Of a stretch of DNA of 64,000 bases, positions 1 to 13,613 are shown one piece after another (within the stretch, counting starts at the first letter, position 1; each line of letters starts with the position of its first letter). The notes under the pieces were generated by a model. The model ran no database searches. It saw only the letters and a list, made by a program, of their open reading frames with translations, and was not told where the DNA came from. The DNA is from Pyrocephalus nanus (lineage: Eukaryota; Chordata; Aves; Passeriformes; Tyrannidae). Location of the stretch: the NCBI GenBank assembly GCA_038380795.1, contig CM076264.1, positions 7,504,001 to 7,568,000 of the forward strand. Reading direction: 5' to 3'. A program made the translations under genes and the position numbers.

Positions 1-3000
1 TGTGGAATTGGCAGTTCTAATCAGTGCTGTCCTGCTGTAAGAGTGAATTATCACAAGGCTCAACACTTGATGTAAATTTATCTTTACAAGGCATTATCAG
101 TGACAAAATTGTAAAAAGAACAGAAAATGACACAAACCCATTTCACTTTGTGCCAAAAATATAATGAGATCTGAAAATGGCAACAGAAATTAATCCATTT
201 TGTGACAAATCTAAGATTTTAATCTTACGGAAGGATCTTCTTAAAGCCATATATAAATACTATTAAAATATGTTGAAAGGAACAGATGGCATTTTTTTTT
301 TTTCAGGGGGTGATCTGCATGTGGATGAAGTGCAGTGTTATTAACGGCTTATAAAATCATTTGCAAATATTTTAAACACAAGTATTAGCATATCTCAAAC
401 TTGGCAAATGTCCTTCTTTGAAGGAAATTGAATTCTGGAAATATGCGTTCTCTATACTAGATATATTACTGTAATTAATGAATTGCTTGGTCAGTTCAAC
501 TGAATATTCAGGTAATATTGTGATAATGGTTAAAAGTCAGGAAATGCAGAAAAATAATGATAAGATTTTAAGGACAGTGTGCATTTAAACATTGGCCTTT
601 ACCATCCCACACTGTTTTTGATGGACAGCCTGCACTGACACATTTTTCTGGAGTTTACATTATTGCTTAAACAATGGATACTAATTATAAAACTGACAGT
701 GATAAGGCATAAAAATATAGCACTGTGACCCTTACTTTGATATTTTTCATCCCTTTTTTTTGTCACTGTTCCTTTTATAGGAATTGGATACTGATTGTAG
801 TGATGGGCACTATTTAAGGTTTAGGGAAAACTTACCAAGTACTGTTAAATGTCATTGACATAAAGAATTTTTCCTCTCCTTATGTTCCAGGAAAGCAAAA
901 GAGAAGCAGAGTCAATCCCTGCAAAGTCAGTCAATGTTATGAGAGAAATACGCACATAAATTAGACTTGCTATTTTCAAAAGATATTGAAATCTAACTTT
1001 GTAATTGATTTTCTCATAAGACTGACTCCACCTTGCTGTGGATTATTTTTTGTCTGTGTCCTGTTCAAAACTGTCCAGATGAAGTTGCTGATCTCTTCTC
1101 TGCTTTCCCTAGCCTTAATACTTAATCTCTAAACCTCCTAAAGGACTGATGGAAATTAATTAGGTGGATAAAACTAGAACTTTACACTTCCTTTACCTAA
1201 CTTATTTCCTAACTCTAACTTAACATTGTGTCAGTTATAATTCTCTCTGAATTTTTTTGCCTCTACCCAATTTGCTTTTAAAGTAATTATAACTTTTTCT
1301 AACAAAAATCTTTCATTTTTATCTTTCTGTTACCAGTCTATCACAGGAAATGCATCCGTGAGAAATCTTGATTGATGCCAACAGAAGGAACAAGATCCCT
1401 CTAACTGTCTTGTGGCACATATTAGCTTTTTAATGGGATAGAAGCTTTTAATCCCTTGGCTGATGAGGTTGTTAGGGTCTCAAGGCTGTCAGTGGGCATC
1501 CCCAAACACTTCTGCATGAGAGGACTGTAGTTCTGAAGAGCTGGGCAAAAACAGTATTGGCATACTAGGACTTCTGATTTTGGGGTTGTTTTTCTTCCTT
1601 TGAGCATGAGATGCTTGGTAACATGGTAACCTTTTCCCAGTGACATAGAAAAGCTGCTAAATAAAAATGCACAGTATTTGAGAAGTTGTATTGACTTCAA
1701 GAGGACTAGTGCTGCTATAAATATTAAGTACCTGCTTTGGGGCTCTGAATGTTTCATTGTGCCTCAGTCCTGAAAGGGAAAGTACATACATACTACATAC
1801 AGATAGGTAGAAGATTTATCTTTTGTTCCGCTCTGAAGACAATAAACTCAGTGTCTGGAGATTGCCTACAGAAGTTAGCAATGATTTCCAACTGACTCCA
1901 TGATATTTATCATGAATCTTATGGGTATTTTTTATCTTTCACAGCTACAGTTGGTACTAAAACCTAAGAAATGAGATAGACCAGTCACTGAGCATAAGCA
2001 TCAGTAAGAGTTTGTATGGATGAGGTCTTTTGGTGTAGTAAATGTACAAAAAGTGAATCCTCATTTTGTCAAGATATTAATTTATTCTGAAATAGCATCA
2101 GTTACAAGAATAACACAATGGGCTCACCCAGTATTTGTACCAGTGATGTTTTATTTTTCGATGTTTAACTGTAATCAGATTGCACTTCTTTTTTATCACC
2201 TGTCTTGTCCTTCACCTCCCACTCAGAAGTCAGTGAAGTCTCAACACTACTGTCCTGAGGTCCTTGCACCCCTGGTATCCACTTTTAGCACTTTGTAAGC
2301 CTTCTGTGTCAGCGATGAGTTTTACATCACAGAAGTGGTACTTTTTCATTGAATTTTAGTAATCCACAATTTTGTGGAAAAAAATAATCTGATAATAAAC
2401 TCTGCTTCTGCTTTTGTGTGCCTCTTGTTTAAATAAATTATGACCTAGACTTCTGCCCTTAACCTGAATCAGGAAAACTCCTCTGATATTAAGCAAAAAT
2501 TTTCCTACTTGTTTCTGTGACATTTCTCAGGAAAAAAATGGACTCCTAATTAGTAACATTGGCTTTAAATCATTAAGCACTTGAAATCTAATTCAAATTT
2601 ATTCTGCTAATGCCCCAGTTTATAATACTTGAAATGAAAGAGCATAGAAAAAAAATAAATAAAGCATCAAGAAGCAAGGTTGAGGTCAGAGTCTCAATGC
2701 TAAAAGCAGAAGCCTTTATTTAAAATATAAGGAAAAATGTCAAGAGACTTGGCCAAGGACAATTGTGCAGAGTCATAAAAACATCCAAGAAGGTTCACAT
2801 GGCTTTGATTGCAGTTAGTAACATTGCAGATGTTTACAGAGAATCACAGCTGGATGATTCTCTCTCCTCAGGCTGAGTTTGTGGTGTTGGTGCCAAAGTC
2901 TGAGAAACAGCCATATCCAGGATAAGAATCTTTACAAACTTGCCTGAATCTTACTGAAGAAATTTAGCAAACAAAACATTTCCTGAAGAGGTAGGTATTA

Positions 3001-6000
3001 GCATTCTTATCGATGCTATTTAACCCTGATGGCACTTGCTGGTTTCAGTTGCTTCATGTGGCTTATTGAAAAGATTGTCTGACAATGGCGTTATACTGGA
3101 CAGTGATGCCATGGGATTATCTCATGGACTTCTGCCTTTCCCAGTGAGCTGACCATATGATGCCACCATATGACATTCCTGCCCAGCCAGCCAAAGACAG
3201 CTTGAGATGGTCAGTATGCCAGAAAATCCTTCCTCTGATATTTGGGCACCCATGGCAAAGTCTTTGAACTAATTTCTCTGTCTGTCACCATTCAGGACAG
3301 ATATTGCTGTGAGAACAGATTGATTAAGTGATGGAAAATTACTTTGCTGCAGTGAAGAACATATTTAACATAGTCACAAAAATGTTGTATAGTGTCCTTA
3401 CATAAATGAATGCTCTATACTAAGCTTACTCTATTAACACTGTGTATTTAAAGTTTTATTTTGTAATGTGAATTTAATATATATTTTTAGGCTTTTGACT
3501 GTATTTCATATTTTATATTGAATGCATGAATTATTTGTGAATTGTTTTTATTCTTTCCCAGGTAACCTTTCAAGCCCTTCCTCGGCATGTCAGAATTTAG
3601 AAGCTGATTTCCATGAATTTTGTATGTTGGGATTTTGAATTGATTTTTCACAATGCTTGCATCATTAAAATTAGATAAGTATTTTGTGAAAACAAACAAT
3701 GAAACAAACAAAGTGGTCAGTCAGTATTATTTTATGCAACTTTAATTTTCTGTGAATCTTACTAAAGAAGTTAATCAGCTACAGATATGGGATAAAAATC
3801 TGTGGTCTTTCTGTGGATTCTGCATAAAAGTACCTGAAAATTCCACGTAGGTTTACTTAAGCAGTGCAAACTGTAGAAAAGTGTTGAGTTAATTATAACC
3901 TTGAATCAATTCCAGTTCTAAATATATCTGAGCCAAATACATAGCTTGGGTTAAGCAGGCAGGACATGGGAAATGGCTGGATCTCTGTTGAGCTCTGGAA
4001 AGAGGGCAAGCAGAGACATTGAAAGTGTCATCCTTAGAAGCAGTTTTTGCTAATCCCAGCTGCCCTCCTCCCACCAGTACCAAGCCATAGTTCAGTTAAT
4101 TGCCTAACGATTTCTACTCAGCCTCCTTAAGTCTTCATTCCCATCCATAGTTGGAATACAGTGATTGTGGCTCTTTGTTTTGAAGATAACAAAAAGTAAT
4201 TTAACCAGTGCTTCAGAAGAGCCTTTTATTAGATGATTTTGAATAAGGCAAACAGTTAAGGCATCTCAGTGTTATTTGTGTTAGCACAAAAATGTGAAGG
4301 CTGTTTACTGGCTGGTGACTAGCTGACACAGTTAGTTCTGTCATATGTCACTCCTTGACATCAAAGAAATTTCATTTCCATATCCCTTGCCCCAGTACTT
4401 GTCTCCATGCTACACTCATTTTTACAGGCTACACTCACAGCCTATGCTGTCAGGAGAAGGCTGGTTGGCTGGCACGTGTGGAAGAAGGGCAGTGAATAAA
4501 AATTCTGAGATTAGCACACTGGTGCCTCTGTTGCCACTGCCAAAGGATGTGGGTGTCAGCTGAGGAACGTCGGCTCTAGATGAGACAGTTCTGCTTCAGG
4601 TAATACATAGAAGAGGAATTTGCATTTGATCAGAGCATGTAATTCATAATCTAATGCTGGAAGCAATCAGTCAACATCCATCAATACCCATCCATTAGAG
4701 GGATGAGAAAAGAAAAAATTAAATAGATTTTTCATTTTCTGATTTTAGGGTACTACCCCTGTCCTCTTTTTATTTGTTCACAATTATCTGCCAGTACAAT
4801 TTTGCTTATGGTTTCTCAGGATCTAAGGCAATTTTGGGTTAAATGGTATGATGAAGAGCCTGCATGGATAAATATGACAATACTTTTGTTTCCTCATGCT
4901 TCTTTCTGAATCATCCAACCAGGACACTTACAGAAACAGGAAAATGGGATTTGGTTTGCTACAACAATACTTGCAAATAAGTGATATTTTTATATATTTT
5001 TGTATAGGAGTTTCTCAGTAGTAAACGTGATCTGAGAAGAAGGAAGCACTGCTCTATTGTAATTATTCCAACTATTTAATTCACAATTCTCGCAATTCCA
5101 CTAGTGGTTTTATGCTGTATATGTAAGTCTTGTTTGCCAGAAGCCTGTCTCAACCCCAAGCCCAGGAATCTGCTGTATTTATAAAATAATCAGTAATTTT
5201 CCTTTCAAAGACACAAGTTTCACAGCAGGTTAATATATAGTAAGAGAAGTAGCTGCACATTTTTCCTCCCCTCTTTCTGATAAAATAGCTGCGTTGTTTA
5301 ATCCCTGTTTCACCCAGTTTTCAATTTTCACTCAGATCCCATAACTTAGTAAAAAGTGTTCCATCAAAGAAATAAAAGGAAAATAAAATAAAAAAAAATT
5401 ATCTCAGTGACAACTTCATTGCTGATCCTTTATATGAGTTGGATCTAACTGCTTTGTATTGAGAATAAAACAAAACTCCAAGTGATGAGGTCAGTAATCT
5501 AATTTTTTCTGAAGCAATCCAATAAACACAATGCCAAAAGCAACGTGAATATTGTGCAAAGATAATAGGTAGAAGATAGAAGTCAGCGACTCCCATCTGG
5601 AACCAGCTCAACCAGGGAGTTATTCAACTAGCTTTCAAGTCCTTTGCAGTCTCTCCCCAACTCTTGAAATATCAAAGATTGTACCAAATAGCAACAAATA
5701 ATTTTTTGCTGTCATTAATTTTTCAGTCCAGTCTGGAATAGTCATAGTAATTAAATTTTCTGTGAAAAATGAAAACTGTATCTCCAAAGACAATGTGGCT
5801 TGATGAAACATACGAAATCAGAATGAAACATCTGCACGAAACAAATTCTATTTGGTGATAAACTTCAAAGGGCTATGAATGAAAGATGTATCTATTTACT
5901 TCTACCAATGTGTAAAATATGTCTGCAATCAAACCCGTGAGAAGAGTTAACAGAAAGCTGTTTTCTGCTTTTAGCAACAGTCTTCGTGTATTTCTTTTTC

Positions 6001-7340
6001 CTTTAACTCTATCCAAATTAGGTAGACCCAAAGAAAGGATAATCAGCATATTTCATTAGCTTATGAGAATGTTAGATAAAGAAAATAACAAAAGGATATT
6101 CATAATGCCTTATTGTTCAGTGAGAAGGAGTTGCTGTTTCAAGCAGAGAATATGCCTTGCTAACTGCAATAGGTAGAAGTCTAGATCCCATTTTTTTAAA
6201 TTAAAAACACACCACAGACTGAAGCCAGTGACAAGACAGCTCCATCACTGTCACCTACCTGGCCTGTCTGAGGATCCAGGATTGGACTTCGCCATTGAGC
6301 TGATTTTTCTTTAAAGCAAACAAGGATGGAAATCTCCAGTAGCTCATACACCACATTCTTTGTCTCGCTGGGAATTTAGAGATCCCCTCTAAACATCCCC
6401 TCTGAACATCAGCTATTCCAGATAACCATCTTACACTAAACACAGAATTTTTAAAGGAGTCTTGAGCCTGTAAAGTTTGGATTGATACCACTAGGTAGCT
6501 ATAAAAACACTTTCATAGGTACCTAAATACTGTGCAAAATTAGAACTGGGATTTTCAGTCATTTGATTCATAATTCATCTTTGGTTTAATGCATTAGTCA
6601 GGACTTTGTATTCCCTTATTATCAAAATGATACCTAAAATTCCAAAAGTTAATCCCTTACACATAGTCTATCATGACTAGTACAATTTCTTCTCCTATGC
6701 TAGAGTTTCTAGTAGATTTTGAAATACATATCTCTAGCAATCAAAGATGCTACTGGTGTGGTATGAACTACTCTGCTAAATGGCTTTGGAAAGATGATGA
6801 TTAGATAGCCAGTCATCAAGGTCATACTTGTTAGTTTGTCACTTTATGGTCTGTTGATGGATTCTGTGATGGGAATGTGGAATTCACCTGTTCTCCAGAT
6901 AACTCCTACTATGCAATTCTGAAAACCAAAACAATTAAAGCTAGAGTTTATTTGAAATTACCACAGTGGTTTTCATATTGGTTCACCAAGTCCTTTCTTT
7001 ACAATTTTGTTAATAATCAACATTGTTATTTAATGAGGATGCCTTTGTAATGATCTCAAGTTACATGCTTGTGTGGAGTGTTCTTTATAATTAATATCAT
7101 TATTGTTTTAGGCTATCATAAAATTCACTAATTAGACTCCTACTTGTTGGAAGGCACCAGTGAAACACAATTTAACACTTGTAAATATCTGTAGAAGGTA
7201 CCTGAAGCAACTCTAAGTAACTAAGAGGAAATTAGGTCTGAATAAGTTTGCCTCAGATTGCTGGCTTTATCAGACTGAATTTGATAATATCTGTGTTGCT
7301 CCCACCCCTGCCTAAAAGAGAAAAAGGCAGTAACACAGCA
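1..7340. other. Unique AT-rich non-coding DNA
   Basis: I see no supportable gene in this stretch. Open frames are under about 110 codons, AT-driven, and match no protein family I recognise. Only short homopolymers occur (for example a T-run near 290-304 and A-rich sequence near 2646-2662 and 5380-5397). No CR1, LTR or tRNA-like sequence was recognised. It is probably intergenic or intronic. Confidence 0.6.
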
Positions 7341-7531
7341 ATTTGTCTTCTGAAAGCAGGATCACCAACAGGAGCCCGTCAGGTCATCGCCAATCTGTTC
7401 ACAGGGAGGTTCCGAGCTGGGAACTAACCTGAGCTGACACAGGAACATCTGTGGGTCTGAACAAGTGGAAGGCATGCACAGACTGTCTCAAGCACGGACA
7501 AAAACACAGGCTTTACGTATTTCTAATCAGA
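7341..7531 (+). repeat. 191-bp inverted repeat, left copy
   Basis: This block matches the reverse complement of 11653-11843 over 191 bp. I count about nine mismatches and no gaps by eye, or roughly 95% identity. It starts near TTTGTCTTCTGAAAGCAGG and ends at TTTCTAATCAGA, and similarity to the partner drops sharply at both ends. It carries no poly-A tail or CR1-type end. Any open frame across it continues into unrelated DNA and looks accidental. It could be one terminal inverted repeat of a 4.5-kb element, or one of two independent copies of a short element that landed in opposite orientations. I do not recognise the family. Confidence 0.85.
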
Positions 7532-7712
7532 TAGTAAGTGGGCAAAGCACAAAATTGAGTCTGCCCATAGATATTTTTAATTTAAGAAAATCTAGGCATA
7601 ATGCTCCAAACCAGCAAAACAGAAACATGCTGTTCACTGATTTACCAGTCCTACATGGAATTACTCAATAATATTATCTGCTGAATGTTATTTTAGTCTT
7701 TTCTTTTTGCCC

Positions 7713-7729
7713 TTTTTTTTTTTTTTTTT
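7713..7729 (+). repeat. T17 homopolymer
   Basis: There are 17 consecutive T residues. No retroposon body was recognised on either side, so it is not shown to be the poly-A tail of an element. Confidence 0.9.
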
Positions 7730-9135
7730 GCATGAGTTAGCTTTTCTGACACTTGTCCTTCTACACTTTATATCATGAGTGATCACTGTGCAACTTGCTG
7801 GCCTCACTTCTGCTACCTTTGCTACTGGAAGAGTAAATAATTCTAGGGAGGCAAAGGCAAATCCTGAGAGCTGTCAAAGGGGATCGTTGCCACAGAAACT
7901 ACGTCTGGCACTCCGCAGGTTCAGTGAGTTTCTCTTAATTTCTTATGGCCTGAGAAAGGTGGTATTGCCCTTCCGAAAAATGAAAAACTCCCAAGTAATT
8001 GGAAAGTAACAAGGCAACAGCCTAGACACCTGCCCCACCTTTTCATTAGACACAGGACTGTCTAATCCCATGGGGTACCAAGACTGACAGTGTGGGATGT
8101 TTCCATTCTCACCACACAGGCAACACTGTATTTTTTTTAATCTGCTTTGCCTACTCAGTGAGTGTGACATTAGGTAGCCTTTTTACAGGCCTAATTTGAA
8201 AGCTGAACTCTTTTTCTAGTCCCAGTGATATAGGAAAGCAATTCCACTACAAAATCACTGCATCCACATGTCTCTCTAGACCCACCACACAGCTATCCTA
8301 GTTTGGTTATAATTCATTTAGTAGAAGTTTTAATTAGCCCAAAAGAAATCTCGGGCAAAAACCAGTGCACTGAAGGAAGAGAGGTGACAAATCAAAGCTA
8401 TACTTAATGCACAATGCAAATTAAGAGGGCACTTGACTTAGATGGAGCAAGCAAGAAGCAGAATGTGAAGCTTATATATTCTTTTTCACTAAAGTGAAAA
8501 TACCCAGCTTCATACAGACTTACACTGCTACTTAGACAAACATATCTGTGATACAGCAGAGAAAAAAAACCACCTGAATTTAACAGGGTAGACGCAGAAG
8601 AAAAAGATAAAATAAGGAGAGAGTGATTTATTTTTCACTGTGTCTCATATTTGATATTCTTAAATGAAACTCATTTCATCCTAGAGCTCTGCAAGTCATT
8701 GCAGAAGTTCTGTGCTATAAAATCTCCTGTGCAGTCATAAAACATTCAAGTTAAACATATACTAGAGAAAATAACAAACAAAGATATTAAATGGTCAAGA
8801 GGTCTAAACCCATTTTTCTTTTTCAACGCAACTATGCTTTCTATCTGTTGTTTCTTGTGATGATGAATTTTGCTGTGATTATTATAGATATCCTTTAAAG
8901 GGGGAAGGTTATTTTTAATGAAGGGGGAAAAAAAGCAAAAAACATTTTTGCTATTTAAAATGTTTAAAAAGTCAATTTTAGTAAATGGCAAGTAACTTCA
9001 TTAAAAAATGTTATCTTCTGTTCTTACACTGATTGTTGAAGTTTGCAAATCTTTCATTACAGTGGCATTTTTTTAGGCTTCCTGCAATGACTAATGCTTA
9101 AGGGACATACACAACCCTCCTGTTGATCAATGTTG

Positions 9136-9161
9136 AAGTGTTGGTTCTCAAACCAACACTT
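9136..9161. repeat. Perfect 11-bp inverted repeat (hairpin)
   Basis: AAGTGTTGGTT is followed by the 4-nt loop CTCA and then AACCAACACTT, giving a perfect 11-bp stem. It does not continue outward: the next pair is G against T. No T-run follows, so it is not a terminator-like structure. It may be the fused end of a small inverted-repeat transposon or a chance palindrome. Confidence 0.8.
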
Positions 9162-11652
9162 TTGAAATGAAGATGACATTTTTCTATTTTTTTTTATTTA
9201 TTATTTTGCCAATAAAAATGCTAGGGAATATCACATAATAAATGAGTGGCTTCTCTAAGTCTTCTCATTGGCAAAAACGTAGTTTGAAAAATGTACATTG
9301 TGTATGTGTGCATATGTGTGAGGAACCCAGATAAAATCATGTGTAGTCTTCACTGAGCTCCTGAAATGCCAGCCTGTGATTAGGATTGATACCAGGCAAG
9401 AAGCACTGATGCTTTTTGGCATTCTCGTGTTTCTGAACTGCCCCTGAGTGACTGTGGAGATCAAACTCAAAATGGGAGGACCAAAATGCTCTCCTCAGCT
9501 TACAGTTCCATGAGTGTTGCATCTTAACTCCAACCTGAGGTGAGATCTGTGCTTAAACCTGCTCTTTGTTATTCCTGGCATGGAAGGAATTGGGATGCCT
9601 ATCTGTGTTAGGTGGGTCCTCAGTCTGGGTGGTTGGGAGATGAAATACTGGAGAGGGCATGGCAGAGTACTTTTCCTTCCCAGTTTAGTCAGTGGGCTAC
9701 ATGAGCCAAAAAGAACAAGTTTGAGTGGTTCTATGTGTAATATCTGCAAACGTATTTTCCCTAACTCCCAGCTCTAAAAATGAAGACAGTTTTGGCTGCA
9801 TCACCTGGGAAAAATAACAATGTATTGCATTCTTTGTACATTTTCTAAAATAGGATTTTGATTAATTTTACGTTTCTCTCAATCTCCTCAACTTTTAGGC
9901 AGCCCATTAGATGGCATTTTGCACAACTTGAAAAATAATTGGCTCCTTCAGATTAGAGAGCTCCTATTGTAGTCAGCCTACTGCTCATTGCTGTTGTCAT
10001 TGCCCCTTTATTAACTTTCTAAGTAACACTGCCTCGAAGTAGCAAGCTGAGAATTGGATTTGTTACACGTCCATCCATTGAAGGATTCAGTGTGCTTTCT
10101 AATGGATTTACACTAATTTCTCATGAAATACCAAAAACAGTAGTAGGAAGAATTGTTACAAAAAAATAAAATATAAATTCCTCCTTTAGATGCTCCCACT
10201 TTTCCAGAAAGGTTAGGCACACACTGTAGAATGATGTTAGGAAAAAATAGATAAAAAGCATATACAAATTGCATGAAAATTATTAATTATTTTGCTCCGT
10301 CAACCTTTATACTAATATGTACAATCAATATCTATTGTACTATGTAGATTTGATTGAAAGCTGCCTGAATAGACATTTAGTTCTTAATTTCTTATCAAGT
10401 GATAATACATTCCAAATAAGGACCTATTTTTAAAACATTACAAAATAAGGGAGAAATTGTTCTTTCTACCTCCTTTCTTGGAATTGTTCCACGTTGATAG
10501 AGAAAACCTCTATCTCTGTGCTCTGGGATGTTTAGAGAAATGCAGAATTTTGCCTGTCATAACCTGTCTGCCCTCTTGTCCTCTTCAAAGGAGAGAAGGA
10601 ATGAAGAAATGGATACTTGACCTTTTTGATTCCTTTGGCCATTACTCCAGCAGAACCAAAACTTAGTAATAAACAGGTAATTTACACTGACATCCAAGGG
10701 GGAGGAGACAACCATTCCATCACAAAGACTAGTCAGTCCAAGAGTTTCATGCACATTCATTGCTTGAAATTACCTCACCAAAAGACCAGTCCTTCTCCTT
10801 TGCAAAAGCGAAGGAGAAAAGTGAGAACTGATTAATCTGATTTCTTTCTGCAAGTTAGATATTGTTCCCTGAGCTGTTTTTCCAGGCTGATCCAATTTGC
10901 ATACGTAACAAAGAAAAGTGACTGATCAAGTGAAGAAGGGTTCAACATCACTTTTTAAAAAATTTTAAAAGTGATGGAACAAATTTTCTGCTGAAGGTTC
11001 CTATATCTTTTCGCTGACAATATAAGGTCATAAATTAGATTAAATGCATAATTTTTAGAGTTATATTAATTTATAGTTAGGGGACAGTAAGATTGTTTGG
11101 AAGAACGAGCTTTAAGCTTGGAAAACTGGAAGGAAAGACATTTGAAGGAATAACTCAGTTTGCAAAATGGACTCTTTTCAGTAGAAGTCAGGCTATGCCC
11201 ATTCTGTTTGTGCTGTACTAAATTTGTATTTAAAACCTGGCAATTATATTAAACAGCATGTTTCTCTCAGCCATAGATTTAATAAATTGTATAAATAATT
11301 GGCTATCAAGGTCAAAATACATTTTTTTAGGAATGTTAGATTTGCAAGGCTAAAAAGGACTGGATAGCTTCTATAACATAAGCCACATCCTTCAAATCCT
11401 GAATTGTTTAATGAAGGATAAACTTTGGTGTCTGCAGTATCTCAAATATCCTGGACACAGTGCATTAACTCAGTTAGTCTTTCTGCCTCACTACAGAGTC
11501 CAGTTAGGGAAAACAGAAGAAAAATAGTGGTGACTTATTTTTTAACTCCAGCTTCTGTCAGTCATCACTCCATTCTGCATCTCAGCGAGTACTTTCAAGT
11601 GTGTGTTGTTATTTGTCATCCTGCATGTCCATACAGGAGGAATAATACACCG

Positions 11653-11843
11653 TCTGATTAGAAATACACAACGCCTGTGTTTTTGTCCGTGCTTGAGACA
11701 GTCTGTGCATGCCTTCCACTTGTTCAGACCCACAGCTGTTCCTGTGTCAGCTCAGGTTAGTTCCCAGCTCTGAATCTCCCTGTGAACAGATTGGCGATGA
11801 CCTGATGGGCTCCTGTTGGTGATCCTGCTTTCAGAGGACAGAT
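11653..11843 (-). repeat. 191-bp inverted repeat, right copy
   Basis: This is the partner of 7341-7531 in the opposite orientation. The two copies have equal length and no gaps, with differences scattered as single bases. Directly outside the outer ends the pentamer CACAG occurs on both sides (7334-7338, leaving two bases before the left arm, and 11844-11848, immediately after the right arm). That could be a decayed target-site duplication or coincidence. On the + strand the block ends in ACA plus three bases, preceded by a 7-bp stem (11768-11774 with 11830-11836). This resembles the 3' end of an H/ACA RNA, but I could not find a matching H box. Confidence 0.85.
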
Positions 11844-13079
11844 CACAGACCGCACAAGACTGATCGTCTAGCAAGGAGGAAAACACCTCATCCAAATTCA
11901 TTTGATTTTAATAAGATAGGAACCTGAGCTGACCTGTTTCTCTTATTTATTTATTTGAGAATATCCTCAGAAAACTGTCTATTGCCTTTAGGAAGTACAG
12001 CATATTACAGAAAGTAGAACATCTTGCACATTAATTTTTAGTTCTAGCAAAGCTAGAGTTTTTATTCTGAAAAGAGTAAACATGCATTTCCTAGTGCTTG
12101 ATGTTATGAGCCTGTATCTGCCCTAATACATATCATTATTTTGTATGCATTTTAATTATTTTCTGTGCATTTTCATGTCTTGCACACCTATTTATTTCCC
12201 AAAATATATTTTTGAAAAGTTAGTTCTAAGGCAAATACAACATTTAGCATCTACTGTGTGAATTTATATTGGTTTTTTATCAGATTACCATATTAATTAA
12301 ATGATCTAAAGAAATAGAAATAAATTAATAGTCTCATTGTTTTCATTTTAGCATTAATTTTGCATCTGAAAGTGGATCAGATTAGTATTCTTTCATACAT
12401 ATCAAAGGGCTTGGAAAATGTGGATAAGTACAGTTGTCCTCTCCTCAAAAATAAGGACACTTAGGTGCACACGGGGTGTGGCTATGCCTTTTGTGCGCCT
12501 CAAAGTGATCTTTGGAATAGGCTGGTTGGCTTCACATCCTGAAAGGGCAAAGGCTGGAGGAGGAGAGGGCAGAGGTTGGCCACATCATGTGTGGCAAGAA
12601 GAAAGTGGCTTAAGATCATAGGTAAAAATGTCCTTTCCAAAGCAGGAGTCAAAACCCCTATAACACAGATCCGTGGGGGAACTCAGCAACAAACAAGGGG
12701 TGTTACGGGGCTGATTTGGACACACATCTTGCTCTTGTGGAAATTGGGTGTGCACCTAGAACAGCATTTTCTCCCCAGATGTCTGCTCATGACCACTCTG
12801 GGAAAATAATACTAGGCTGGAGGAACACTTGTGCTGAATCAGCATCACTTTTATAGTGTTTATGTCCAGTACTTAATCAAATAGTAATATTTTACAGATA
12901 AGAAAATAATTACGTTGCAGGACAAAGGGATTTTAAGTTCCAAGCAACTCAAATTAAATTTTATGTGTGTTGACAAATCACTAACTGTGTACCAAAGTAA
13001 AATTATCAAAAGAAGCGACATAAATTAATATAACCAAGTTTTCAAGATCATGCATTTTAAATACTGAATTATTGTTAAA

Positions 13080-13330
13080 ATTGATTGCTGAGGTTTAATT
13101 AAAAAAAATGGTGAGAAGAACAGCTGCATGGTAATTATTAAAAAATGCATATGCTGTAAATGAATATTTCTTATTAGTTTATTAAACATGGAAGGTCTGT
13201 TCAAGCATTTAATTGGTTTTAAAAGAAATTGGCTTTAAACTATGAGGAAATTCATTAGGTATTAGTTAATTACCAAACAAAGTAATTGGCACTTAATAAC
13301 TATTTTGATTGATATCTTTCTTGGCCTAGT
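13080..13330. promoter_or_regulatory. TAAT-rich candidate conserved non-coding element
   Basis: This stretch has closely spaced TTAATTA, TAATTA, TAATTG and ATTAAT cores, the core recognised by many homeodomain proteins. It also has ATGCAT-like and ATGCATAT octamer-like words near 13145. No repeat or microsatellite structure explains the clustering. Such clusters are common in enhancers of developmental genes, but AT-rich DNA produces TAAT by chance, so the call rests only on density and appearance. Confidence 0.2.
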
Positions 13331-13613
13331 CCTAACCCACAATTTCATCAGTGTGTTTTATACACATGATTACAGCTGGATTTTAGAATACAGCTGTTTC
13401 TCTAAGAAAGTGCAGTGATCTGTCATCCGTGAACAGGAGTGACAGTGGCATGTATAGAAATTGTGCCTGAGTGCTGCTGATTTCACAGATGTTTCTATCT
13501 GATAAAAGACCTCTTGCAAATCTTGACTGAATTTACTTTTGCCTGTAAGGAAACAAAATCATCTCCTTTTAAGGTAATCTATTCTGTTGCAGAGCTCACA
13601 CTGAAAAAAATAT

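Larger units (their letters stand above)
7532..11652. other. Non-coding spacer between the inverted repeats
   Basis: About 4.1 kb lies between the two 191-bp arms. I see no transposase, integrase or reverse transcriptase frame on either strand. The longest open frames are under 90 codons, unrecognised, and several overlap on opposite strands (for example 9495-9749 against 9580-9777). A 17-nt T-run lies at 7713-7729 and a perfect short hairpin at 9136-9161. If this is the inside of a transposon it is non-autonomous or badly decayed; otherwise it is ordinary unique DNA. Confidence 0.55.

Noticed and set aside
12418..12809. Two overlapping frames in a GC-richer patch as a possible processed pseudogene
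   Set aside because: No known protein is recognisable, there is no poly-A tail downstream and no target duplication is visible.
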